This document shows positions 41,601 to 54,721 of a stretch of 64,000 nt of DNA, piece after piece. Location: positions 1 to 64,000 of the forward strand of contig JAECUM010003668.1 of the NCBI GenBank assembly GCA_016617855.1. The letters are read 5' to 3'. The position numbers and the translations under genes were made by a program. The notes under the pieces are model-generated. The model saw only the letters and a program-made list of their open reading frames with translations, made no database searches and was not told where the DNA came from. Numbering within the stretch: the first letter of the stretch is position 1; each line of letters starts with the position of its first letter. This DNA comes from Megalonaias nervosa (taxonomy: Eukaryota; Mollusca; Bivalvia; Unionida; Unionidae).

Positions 41601-44600
41601 TATGATCCTGACAATTACGTCTGGTTGTAATCATCAGTGTTGCCAACTACAAGACTGATAAAACAACTTTTCTGCATTTAAACAAAATGCCATGTGTTTT
41701 TTTAAAGGCAGCGATCTTGTCACGTGATTCATTAGTCGCAGTCTGGTACCCTATTTGTGTTTACATTTCTTTACACTAAGGGAGAGAAGCCAAAACGGCT
41801 TTGATATGTCCACAGATTTGATCAGAACAATAGCACCTCGTGGCCGTTAGGATTTGTAGTCTTGACAGTTATTGTCGGTAGTAATAGCCACTAATTATGA
41901 AAATGAACAAGCTCAACATCTTAATAAGGGAAGCCATAAAGGCTATCAAACCATTTTCCCGCTGACTTGTGTATTGTACATCAATACCGCCACTTCTCAG
42001 CTGTTATTGCTGTTCAATAATTGTAATCTTAACAATTATCAGAGTGACTAAACCGGACATCTCATGATAACACAGCAGTAAGCCTAATCGGATTACGTGT
42101 ACTTACCTTTTTGTATGGATTAAAATTTGAGTCTTTCTCGGCTTTATGGAATAAATGTGGCTTCTCGTGAGGCGTAAATGATATAATATTAACCTTAGTG
42201 GTACATGTACCTTAGTCAACACTTCTTTCAGGAACAAAAACCTGACATCGGGAAACAGAAATCGGATTACTTAACACACATTATGAATAAAATTGGTTCT
42301 GGATACATATTACAAAATAAAATGCGGCCGCTTGTGAGGGGTAAATTTTATATTTTTGCACTAATATGCTGGCCGCTGGTCGCGTTAGTGGGGTGGCCTT
42401 TTGTGAGGGGTACTTTTGAACACAAATTCGTCGGTGCCGTTGGATTCTGGTTGTAAGGAGTGGGTGGCTGCTGGTCAGGGGGGCCGTTCAAGAGGGGGAC
42501 TACTGTAGTAAGCATGTAGAAAATGACTGAAAATGCAAATTTGAATGAAAGAAAATAAAATATCTTTTCTTTATAGCATTTAATAATTTTTTTAAAATAG
42601 TTGGTAGACTTAACATTGTCAAATGCCATCACCATGCACATAAATAGACATGTAGTCTCAATACACAAACCTTGAATAAAAAATACTCGAAGTTTCTGTC
42701 TTTGAAACAAACTGGACAGTGGAATTCAGTTTTATTTGATCAGCCACTGAATTTTCCATGGAGGGTGGTGGTGATGGTGGGGTCTATGATTTTTCTTGCT
42801 TTTAGGATATTTTCATTCTTTTATCTTGAAATAATTTTTGTATTCAACTAATATGGTGGATAGATGTACCTTTTTCTACAGATCAGGGTAAGAGTTTTTT
42901 TTCTTCAGACTAGTCAGAAATTTTTTGTTACCCTTCCCTGCTGACAATTCAGTGGCTGGTCCCTAATTAGATGCAAACTTTGCTACTCTCAATAGATCAG
43001 TGTGGGGTTTAAAGATGATGCAGATGTCCATGTGCTGAGGCATTTGGAGTAAAGTCCCTTCACCATGGAAGCTGACTTTGGCTGATCTGATGTTAGGATT
43101 GAAATGCACACAGTTTCAGTCCAGAGTACGGCATGCTAACTGTGAAGTCAATGCAATTGGCAGTGGAGAGACTATCAAATGATTAGGGATCAGGCATGGG
43201 GTCAATTACAGGTGCTTGATTACAATTATGATTACGATTAGAGGTTGTTTGGTACTGATGATTACGATTATGGTTACACTTTATTTTGGAAACCTTGATG
43301 ATTACAGGGGGATGTTTATGATTACAATTATGAATGCTTTGTATTTGCTTGTGATCTTTTTTGTCCTGGGCAGATATCGTACATTGTAAAACTGAAAAAC
43401 AAACCATTTTAACTCTATGTAAATGTTTCTTGACAATTATTTACATACAAATTAACATGCCAAATGAGCACTACTTAGCAATATTTACATTCACATGAAC
43501 AATTTTAGTTGTTACTGTTGTTGCAGTAAATAAATCAAACTTTGCATCTGTCAGATTACATCTGTCTGTTGTGAAGATATTGGCCATCTTAAGTGACCCA
43601 TTCCTTATTGTAATAGTCAGCATTCATGGTCTTTTGTTTATGGAAACTTTTAATATTTTTTCATTATTAAGAATAATTTGTGATGTCTTGGTTGTAATCA
43701 TTTTTGTAATCATGATTACCTACACTATGTGATTACACTGCCAATGAGAGATAATTATGATTATGATAATAGAACTTCTTAAATCAATTATTATGATTAT
43801 GATTGTCGATTACAATTACAATCCTAATTGACCCAGTACCTATTAGGGATAGACACTGTCAGCTAAATAAAACCCATTCAACTTCATTTGTTTTAGGTGT
43901 ACACTCCACTGGTAGGTGATGGTGATGAGGGTACTGAGGTGGAGGAGGAACTAATTGTACCAGAGGTCTTCAGTCCCCTTGGGGTGGATAAGGCCACTGA
44001 AGGTGGAAAGAATATAAAGAAAAGATCAAGTAAGGCACAGCTTATGCCAAATATGTGTATCACAATTCTTGCGACAGCAATGTTTGGCTGTAACTAAGAC
44101 ACTGTCATTAACCTTAAAATCATATTACAGGAAGGCTATAACTATAGTTCATCATCGGCCTACCAAATTTATTATAGGATTAAATGATCATGGTTGGGTA
44201 TTTATCGATGTGTAAATTTTACCTAATCACTCACAAAGTAAATAAAGTCCGAAGGACTTTATGTTAACTTTGTGAGTGATTAGGTAAAATTTACACATCG
44301 ATAAATACCCAACCATGATCATTTAATCCTTATAATTCCAATTTCGTCCTTTCTATCATCAAATGAACGTATTCCATCAACAATGCATTTGAATTGAAAT
44401 AGCACGTAGTTTCCTTTCATTTACCGCTTCACATCGCCCCATAATACATAACCTGTACATAATAACAAGAATAGATTGACTGCTGTCACAGTTACGTTTA
44501 TTCAGAAACTCCATACTTTACATCTTAGGCAATGGCTGCCCGTGGTTTGAACACGTTTCGTTTATTTACAACATTCTTGTTCAATTTTAGTCAGTCCCAT

Positions 44601-47600
44601 CTGCTACGTCAGATGACCATGACCTTACATAATAACAGCTGATAAGGATTGAACAAGTGTGCTAAATTAAATTTTAAATAAAACCTGTAATCATTATGGA
44701 TTTTATCAATGAACAACATGGAAATATGAACAAGATGATGCTATCCCTTGCTAAAATAAAGGTAACAATGAAATAAATTGTATACAGGAATATCATTTTA
44801 TGTCATTCTCAACAGCGTTAATACTTAACAAGGCCAGTTCAGTGATCTAATGTGAAATGAAATGTGACTACTGTCACAGTTATATTTTTTAATAAACTTC
44901 ATACTTTACATCTTAGGCAATGGCTACCCTTAGTGTCAGCACATTTCTTTTTATATAAAAACAATAACAATATTCTTGTATAATTTTAGTCCTATCTCCA
45001 ACATTAGATGACAATGACCTTGCATAATAACAAACTGATGGGGATAGAAAGTGTGCTAAATGAAATTTCCAAGCAAACCTTAAATCATTATGAATTTTAT
45101 CAATGAACAACATGGAAATATGAACAAGATGATGTTATCCCTTACCAAAATAAAGGTAAAAATTAAATACATTTTATGCAGGAATAACATTTTATATCAT
45201 TTTCAAGAGCGTTAATACTTAACAAGACCCTTTTAGGTATCTAATGTGAAATTAAATGTGCAGTCGTTAAATGTAGAGTTGCTAGCAAAACCGGCCATAT
45301 GTTTTGTTTGGTTGCATAGTTGAGTATTGGAGTGCTGGAAGGACTGTGCGATTAGAGTGTTCGAACTTCGGATTTGAGAGTTTATCAGTTGTTGCTGACT
45401 TTGATCTGAAGTGAAAGGTGGGTTGGTGTTTGGGTCTGATACAGACAGAGCTTGACCACCATTTGCCATATTTTCCAAAACTGAACTAATTAGTTGTTTT
45501 TGTTCAGTGTTAGGTCTTCGCCTGTAAGTTTTTAGAGACTCCTCACGTTTGTGGTCTGTCATAAACAAAATATTTCTGGTTTCAAACCCAGCATCACTCA
45601 TAGCTTGAATTGCTGTTGCACGGAGTGAGTGATCAGTGTAGCGTTGCACTCCAGCATTCTTGCATATGTCTGAATTGCTTTGGTTTCACCGGTTCACAAG
45701 TATACCATTTGTCAGCAAATTCAGGAGATCTTAGTGATTCTTTACTGCATTGCGTAAATAAGACCTTTGCTGCTTTGTCACATTTCTGAAGGAAAATTTT
45801 TACAGATTTCACTGGGCAAGTGTTGGTGCCAGTTGCATACATTCTTTTGTCTGATGTGTCTTCAAGCTTCTCATCAACACCACCTTGGTGGGATTTTTTA
45901 AGTGTTTCATGATTTAGAGTAATGTACTCCATGCCAGATTCATCATTTTCAAATTTTAAGGAAGTTAGGCTCAGTTGATGGTGAAATTCTATACCTCTGG
46001 TCACAAAATGAATAGCCAGCAGATACCATATTTTGAATCGAAGGGCAACAGGGTCAAATTTTTGAAGATAAGCATTGATTTTTCCTAATTCTGCCGGTGA
46101 AATTACTTGGTAGTGCTGGGTTGGCCTTGAAATACCTGATTTTAAATTCAATTTCAGTTTTGCATTTAACATCGAATTAGCATTTTTGAATTCTTTGTCT
46201 TTGACAATGTCAATATCTTTTCCATTGTCCTTCAAGTATCTGTTTATGGCAGCATGAACATTTTTCAAGGAATTCTTGTGATATTCTTGTGCCTGATCAG
46301 TTGGCATTTTTGTGCCCCTTGATGATAAAAATTTTGGTTGGGCCTCAGCGTAGAACCTTCTTAATTGGCCACTCAGCTCGTCTGGGCTGATTGTGTTTAA
46401 GTCAAGTTTGTATCCAATAATTTCAATGCACCAAGCTGTAAGTAAATAGAAAAACATTCATAGCACTACAGTTCTTACACTTGGCAAAATCATTTTGAAA
46501 TCCACATAAAAACAACCTTTCCAGCAATTTGTACATATATTGTATTCTTATGTTTGGGATTCATGTATGTAATATGGTGATAATAGTAATTATATCCTTC
46601 AACATTTAAAGTCTTTGAAATTTGTACAGAAGATTTATATCTTCAGAAGAAGAATAGCAATGCAAGAAGTTATGTAATTTCTTTTTCATTGAAATTAATG
46701 ACTACACATCCAAAATAATTTAACTTAGCAAAACAATCACTTTATGGATTATTATATACATTTTTCAATGGTGTTAAGTCACATTTTGGAGATATCATTA
46801 AATTGTCATGTCAACATAGTATGTACTATGTCAATATATATGTTCAAGATCTATCCATCAAAGATATTTCATGCGAATAATCTGATTATCTTTTTCTTGT
46901 AGTTATACCATTTAAAAATTTCATTCAGTCTTTGAATAATGGTCTGATAAATATTTTCTTTTTATTTTTGTGTAAGTGGTCATATTCGCACTATGCCACC
47001 AACACCCACACACGTTTGAAAATAAGTAAACAAAATTAATTTTAAAAAATTTAAAATTTACCATTGAAAACCCCAATGCCCCATTTTGTGTTTCGTTTAG
47101 TAGCCTCTGAGTATTGATTTATTTCAGTAGCTTTTAAGTCCTCCTCTGATAATTTCTTGAATCTTGGTTTATATCCCTCAGCTGCCTCAAAACTGACTGT
47201 CCCAGTTCCCACGCTATTATTGTTGTTGTTGTGTATGGCTAGGGTGACGGAGGTCATGGGGTGCTGGGTGAGGGAATTTATCAATCTCTGTTCTGTTTCA
47301 TTTTCAGCACTTGTAACATCCATCGCAATATCATCAAATCCATCTCCATCTGCTTCAATTGCTGCTATTATTTCTTTTAACTCCTTCTCATCTAATTGTT
47401 CAAAAAAATCCGCAGATAATTGCAGTGAAAAATCACCGTAATTGGCCATTTTGCTCGACAAACACTTAATTGTATAGTAAACTATGCATTTCAATCAAAG
47501 AATATTTGGAAAAGTATAAAAAGGGTATTAGTTATATTTATTTGCTGAATTAAAAATTTAAGAGATGAAACAATCGTTTCAGAATGATGTGTCTGCAATG

Positions 47601-50600
47601 TTTATTTATATTGTAAACCGAAAGTAGTCCCAGAATTTATCGATGTGTAAAAAATTCCAGATTAGTATCATGTGACCCTTTACATCCAATCATATTGCAG
47701 AAAATCAGTTTCATTCATAAAAATTGGAATTATAAAGTATATGGATAAATTTCTGTGTTAACTTGTGCTACTTTAGTTTTCAATAGAGATATCTCTATAT
47801 CTTTATTATCCAGTTTTATGTATTTGTATGTATCTAAATGTCATTTATCCATGCTATATATGCATTTTTTCAAGTCAATTATGGATTTAAGATTATAACA
47901 AAAAACATATGAGAATGATTTTAAGCTATGATGGAAATTTGTGAATACAACTAGTCTTGAGGTGGATTGCAGTAAAACTAAGTGCATATTATGCTCATCA
48001 CTGGCAGATATACATGTTGACCAGTCATTTTACATGCACTATTTTCAGAAGAATTGTTTAGTTTGTTTGACTGTAGACTTATATCCATTGTGGGGTAGTG
48101 GTGGGATGCAGGTGTGTGCTGGTATATTTATACAGGCAATCTCAGTTTGATTTTGGTAATGAAATCAAATATTCTTTTACTAGGAGTTATTTTCCTGTCA
48201 CAAGTGCATTAAATACTGTTCAGATTGTGTACGCTGTTTTTTGGCTTGGTAGGTTACCAGAGGCATGCATAGCACTTATTCTATTGATATCTCTGATGTA
48301 ACTAGCTTATTTCAATCTGGTAGCCAAATCTTACCATTGCACTTTACATCAAAAGGCCAGACCACCACATGGGAAAAATACACAAGGTCATAATCTTCAG
48401 GTTTGCTTTCAGTTTAATACAGTGTCCAAATGCGTGGGTTTTATCTTGATCCACGCAATATGTTGTTGATGTTGTGCTTCATGAATTCCAAGCTCTGTTC
48501 ACTGACATTAGCATCTAGTCAAATGTTGTATATTCAGCATTCCAGTGAGCCATTGTCCTTTTTCAAGCCAGGCTCTGCTTGATATATTACATAATAATAT
48601 TTGGGCAACTAAGCTTAACAGATTATAAATCATTAATTTGGTTAAACAAAGGTTCTGTCATCTTGGCTATTTCTTCTATATAACATGCAAAAATTCACAC
48701 AGTTAAAACTTAAGTCTTTATGAAATGATAATTACTTAGTTTTAGATTATACATAGCTTGGTGATCTTTTTTTGTTGTAATATACATAGCTTGGTGATCT
48801 TCATTCATTGTAATATACATAGCTTGGTGATCTTCATTCATTGTAATATACATAGCTTGGTGATCTTCATTCATTGTAATATACATAGCTTGGTGATCTT
48901 CATTCATTGTAATTACACATTGCCAGTTTTATAATAGAGTTTGTCGTACTAATAACCATGAAGGGAAGTATTAATAATATTACGGGCTGATATGATGATG
49001 TAAAGTTAGAATTATCTTGTAATAATCAAACATGGACAGGTACTTGAAATTAGGAGGTAGACAGGGACTCATGCAAGAACCTGTTATTAGCCCTTTAACT
49101 TGCTGTCTATGTGGGCTAGTTAGATGAACACATTAGTGTGCAGCATCACAACCCATCCTATTGGTCATCATTGGCAGCTGTATATGGTTATCACAGATGT
49201 GAGTGAGGACTAACAGAGTAGACTAACATGGTTATCGCTGATGTGGATGAGGACTAAAGGAGTAGACTAACATGGTTATCACAGATTTGAGTGAGGAGCA
49301 AAGGAGGAGACTAACATGGTTATTGCTGATTTGGTGATCATCAATCAATTGAGAGAGGAGTAGACTAACATGGTTATTGCTGATTTGGTGATTCATCAGT
49401 TGAGAGAGGAGTAAGGAATATGCTAAAATGGTTATCACTAATTTGAGAAAGGAGTAGAGGGATAGACTAACATGAGTAGATTCTTTCAGATTTGATTTGA
49501 AAAATGCAGTGATGATCTAGACATTTTCTTAAATTTCTTGGACTTACTTGCAGTGACTACCAGCTATAGTACTGGTACTTGAAAATGTTTTTTTGTAACT
49601 AGGTTTTTTATGCAAAATAAAATAACTAGTATATGTGCAAAATAAAATGTGGATTTTAAATCAAATTTTTTAAATTCTAAAGAAAATGAGATCTGATGCT
49701 GAGACATACAGTCCAATGAATTTACACACAAGGATTGATAGTCAGTTCTTGTATGCAGAAATGATGTGAATGAATCTGGAATTGTATTCCAAACACTTTA
49801 CTTTCTTCCATAAGTGTTTTCACTAAAAAAATTAATAGTATTTTTTTTCTCAGTTTTGAACCAAAATGAATCAACTACTAGTAAATTGAATGATATTGAT
49901 CTGTACTCAGTCAGCTGCTTGTAAACTGAATGTTATTGATCCACAATTAATCAACTACTGGCAAATAGAATGGTATCGATCTGCAATCAGTCAACTGCTG
50001 GCAAATAGAATGGCATTGATCCACAATCAGTCAGGTTTCAGTTGGTTGTATTACAAATATTTGAAGGAAAAGTCATTTCAAATGACATCTTCACACACAG
50101 AAGCAAACTAAACAATCTAAAGAATATATTTAAATAAAGATAACATAATTATAAAATTTGGATCTTATTTACATAAGGTGTTGCAAAAACACCAAGCAGT
50201 ACTCATCAGTTATAAATTAATCTCATGTATTGTTGTTTCAGGGATTGGGGTGTGATTATACAGATGATGTTATCTAACAAGAGTTGGAACTTTGTTTATA
50301 ATTCACTTTAACTTACTTGCGAATCAAGGAATTTGACTTGCACTCCACATCAAGTAAAAGCCAAACATTTAATGTGCTACTAATATTTAAATGTTCTTTG
50401 TTTCTTAGTTCTTTCCATTCAGTGGTACAGAACATCTTAGACTTTGAACTTCATTTTGAGTTTTGTGTTTAAAATGTTTTGAGAATACAGATATATCTTA
50501 AGAACTCAGATCACATCGAATGGACTCATAACAGATATTTGGTAAAAATATAGTAAAATTATTAATATTGAAAATCAGATTTCTCACACAAAAGACTCAA

Positions 50601-53600
50601 TATTGCTTCAGATGGACTGAAAACTTGCAAAAAAACCCCTGTGAAATTTTAAAATTTAGAAATAGTTACTTCTATACAAGTTTTTTTGTCAGTCCCTGGT
50701 AAATGAGAATTTGGAGACTGACACAGTTTTCATTGTTTTGCTTGCACAAATTATTATTGTAATAACTTCACAAGTTTTGGAAACTCGTTTTTAGCAACAA
50801 TTTTAAGTGTGTTTTGAATGTACATTTTTATTCAGACGTTTTGTATAATTCAGTGGAATTTGATATGCTAATGGGTAGGAGAATATTGGCCAATAGGTAA
50901 TTGGACAAAGTGTGTAGCCATGAGGTCTGTTGACAAAGTGTGTGGTCATGAGGTCATTGGATGAAGTGTGTAGCCATGAGGTGTGTTGACAAAGTGTGTA
51001 GCTATTAGGTCATTGGACAAAGTGTGTAGCCATGAGGTCTGAAGACAAAGTGTATAGCCATTAGGTCATTGGACAAAGTGTGTAGCCATTAGGTCAGTGG
51101 ACAAAGTGTGTAGCCATGTGGTCACAAAGTGTGTAGCATTAGGTCTGTTGATAAAGTGTGTAGTCATTAGCCATGAGGTCAGTTGACAAAGTGTAGCCAT
51201 GAGGTCATTGGACAAAGTGTGTAGCCATTAGGTCTGTTGACAAAGTGTTCAGCCATTAGGTCATTGGACAAAATTTGTAGCCATTAGGTCAGTTGATAAA
51301 GTTTGTATCCATTTGGTCATTAGACAAAGTGTGTAGCCATTAGGTCATTGGACAAAATGTGTAACCATTAGGTCATTGGACAAAGTGTGTAGCCATGAAG
51401 TCTTTTGACATTGTGTGCAGACATGAGATCATTGGACAAATGTGTGTAGCCATTATGTCATTGGACAAAGTGTGTAGCCATGAGGTCATTAGACAAAGTG
51501 TGTAGCCATTAGGTCATTAGCCATGAAGTCAGTTGTCAAAGTGTGAAGCCATTATGTCATTGGACAAAGTGTGTAGGCATGAGGTCAGTTGTCAAAGTGT
51601 GTAGCCATGAGGTCATTAGACAAAGTGTGGAGTCATTAGGTCATTAGCCATGAAGTCAGTTGTCAAAGTGTGAAGCCATTATGTCATTGGACAAAGTGTG
51701 TAGCCATTAGGTCATTGGACAAAGCATGTAACCATTAGGTCATTAGCTATGAAGTCAGTTGTCAAAGTGTGTAGCCATGAGGTCATTAGACAAAGTGTGG
51801 AGCCATTAGGTCATTAGCCATGAAGTCAGTTGTCAAAGTGTGTAGCCATGAGGTCATTGGACAAAGTGTGTAGCCATTAGGTCATTGGACAAAGCATGTA
51901 ACCATTAGGTCATTAGCTATGAAGTCAGTTGTCAAAGTGTGTAGCCATGAGGTCATTGGACAAAGTGTGTAGCCATTAGGTCCTTGGACAAAGTGTGTAG
52001 GCATGAGGTCAGTTGACAAAGTAGTCAGTCAGTTGACAAAGTATCCAGTCAGTGGGTCATTTGACAAACTAGTCACCAGGTCAGTTTACAAACTCTTGTC
52101 AATAGGTCATTTGAAAACTTTCTGGACATTAGGTCAGTTTTCAAATAATCTGTTTATAAATATGTTGATGCAGTAACATGTGACTATTAAGTAGTGGTTT
52201 GGTGTGTGGTCAGGAGTAAAGTAAGGAAGGTAGCAATAGGTCAGACAGAAGAGTAATGATAGGAAAGGCAGAAGTAAGTAAAAGAGTCAGTCTATGTTGC
52301 ATCTGTTCATGCTCCCACCAATCTGGCTACTGTAGTGGTGATGAGGTAGATGAACCTCAACTGGCATAGCCCTGAGAGTCACTATGTCTTACATTTAGCT
52401 GACTAGTTCATTAAAATGTGATTTTTGGAGAGCTCTGGCTTGTGAGATTTGATGTTAATTTGTTCAGGTTTCTATTGTACATGGGAGGTAGCTGAACTAG
52501 AAACAATTTGTTGATGCTGACTTCAATTTGAACATCTTCCTGTGGTTTGCCCTAGTTTGGCTATACGTTAGGGTTGAGTATTTTTCTACAGGTATGTCCA
52601 CTAGATTGTTCCCTATCTTGTACAACATGGTCAACTGGGCCTTGGTCCACCTGGATTCAAATGATTCCCACTGGAGATGATTCAACATTGCACTGATGCT
52701 GCTAGTATTTCGGTATCTGTTTGTGGTGAATCTAGCAGCTCTCCTTTGAACCATCTCGATCTTATTTATTAGGTCTTTATTATGTTGGTTTAACACAGTT
52801 GAGCAGTACTCAAGGTCAGGCTGAATCTGTGGGAGAGGGTAATTGAGTTATACAGTTCTGATTTAATCCCCAGCAAAACTCCAGTAATTATATTTCACAG
52901 AACTTTTTGACAAATTGAGTTTTGTAAGGAGAGTCAGGTTACACAAGCCCAATCACCCTCTTAGAAAATGAGAATGTGCCATTGTTTTTAGCAACCTATA
53001 AACCATATTGGAAAAAGTCATTCACATTACAGTGCATGTATATTGCAACTTAGTAACTATGGAATGAATATTATTGTGAGCTTGATGAGATTTCATTAAA
53101 CATAACTTAAAATTGATGCTGGAAGCTTTACATTCTGCAGGCAATAATAGAAGAGCAAACAGTTTGTATTAGGGTTGCTGCCTGAAGACCTCCAAAATAT
53201 GGAACACATGTGAGCCCTTAAGAAAATGATGTATTTACCAAAACAACCTTTAACTGCTAGGTATTGAAAAATGATCACTTAAAATGAGTGACAGGTGACA
53301 AGCTTGGACTGGATAGTAACAGATATGTGTTGCTGAGATTTATCAGTACTTGTGGAATGAGGTTGAAATCCATTTTTGGACCTACCAGGTGATTCTTCAT
53401 TGATGGATAGAAAAAAATGGTGCACAACTAAGTAGAGATTTTATTAAACATACATGTACATGACATGGTAGGCTCAATGTAAGCTGCTTGTTTTCAGTTG
53501 TCACTATGTTTTCATATGACTATGTAAAAATAAAATTATTGTTTTTTATTTAATATAAACTAATAGATCAATTTCACTTTTAGGAATTCAGCTTTTTTTT

Positions 53601-54625
53601 ACTATTCCTTTTGGCAAAGCTATTATTTATTATGACTCTTGTGAAATAGTTTTTCTATTTGCGATTGTAATGCTTTACTTCTTGTGGACATGGTTTTAAA
53701 CCGTCAGTGTTTGATAACATTTTCCATTCTTACCTTTTGTAAATTGTTTTAATCTAGTTTTTATATTACCAGCTCTTTTTATCATACCAAGATGATGAGC
53801 AAAGTGTGAGTTTTCTACTTTCAGAAGTTTACATTTTATTTAACAGTGTACAAAAAATAGTACAATTATCATGAAGTAAAGGTATTGCTAAAGAGTTATC
53901 AGGAAGTAAAGGTATTGCCAATGAGTACAATTATCAGCAAATAAAGGTATTGCAAAAGAGTACAATTATCAGCAAATAAAGGTATTGCAAAAGAGTGAAA
54001 TTGTCAGCAAGTAAAGGTATTGCAAATGAGTACAATTATCAGCAAATAAATGTATTTCAAAAGAGTGTCAGCAAATAAAGGTATTGCAAACAAGTGAAAT
54101 TGTCAGCATATAAAGGTATTGCAAGTGAATAAAATTATCAGCAAATAAAGGTATTGCAAATGAAGGTATTGCAAATGAGTACAATTAGCAGCAATTAAAT
54201 GTATTGCAGTAGAGTGAAATTGTCAGCAGTTAACAGTATTGCAAAAGAGTGAAATTTCTAGCATATAAGATGACACTGGGGATTAAATTGTCAGCAAGTA
54301 AAGGTACTGGAAAAGAGTGAAATTGTCAGCAAGTAAAGGTATTGCAAACAAGTGAAATAGCTAGCATATAAGGTGACACTGGGGATTAAATTGTCACCAG
54401 ATAACGGTACCAGCTGGGGATTTAAGTTAACATGCAGTGATCTTTTCAGTGCTTTGCAAAATTAATTAATTTTTAAAAATCAGTATATGAAACTCACACC
54501 AAAGAAATGTCATATCAATCTCCTTTTTGTACACACTAAATCCAAGGCACCCAACTTTAATCACTGTGGTGTTTCTGGGGTCAGTTTTAACTCTTATAAA
54601 TGTACAAAAGAGGATTAATTTCATG

Positions 54626-54721
<96 letters not shown>

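Larger units (their letters stand above)
39114..43896 (+). other. Intron 13
   Basis: Carries a perfect 20-bp-arm hairpin (39,337-39,387), a GGT microsatellite (40,706-40,731), a pogo-like element (40,839-42,505), a small inverted-repeat element (42,741-42,958) and a hAT-type MITE that ends 54 bp before exon 14. The 39.4-40.7 kb part shows nothing recognisable. Confidence 0.65.
44176..47735 (-). mobile_element. Crypton-type (DUF3504 tyrosine recombinase) DNA element
   Basis: About 3.5 kb inside intron 14, opposite in strand to the host gene. It encodes a two-exon DUF3504/tyrosine-recombinase protein (45,233-47,449). The gene is bracketed by a perfect 15-bp inverted repeat (TTATAATTCCAATTT at 44,330-44,344 and its complement at 47,721-47,735). 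Just left of that lies a palindrome with 64-bp arms (44,176-44,330). A 17-bp sequence, ATTTATCGATGTGTAAA, occurs at 44,200-44,216 and in the same orientation at 47,635-47,651. Cryptons move by tyrosine recombinase without a transposase-type catalytic triad, and most described ones lack terminal inverted repeats. The true ends are therefore uncertain. Confidence 0.7.

Noticed and set aside
42348..42710. 120-codon minus-strand frame over the pogo-like right end
   Set aside because: It crosses the transposon terminus and TA target site, so it cannot be an ancestral gene or a transposase.
45600..45700. A second intron in the Crypton gene instead of a frameshift
   Set aside because: The two frames meet within about 40 bases with no GT...AG pair of plausible length; a small indel is simpler.
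48710..48907. MNEDHQAMYIT repeat protein on the minus strand
   Set aside because: The unit length happens to be divisible by three; only five units, no flanking coding signal.
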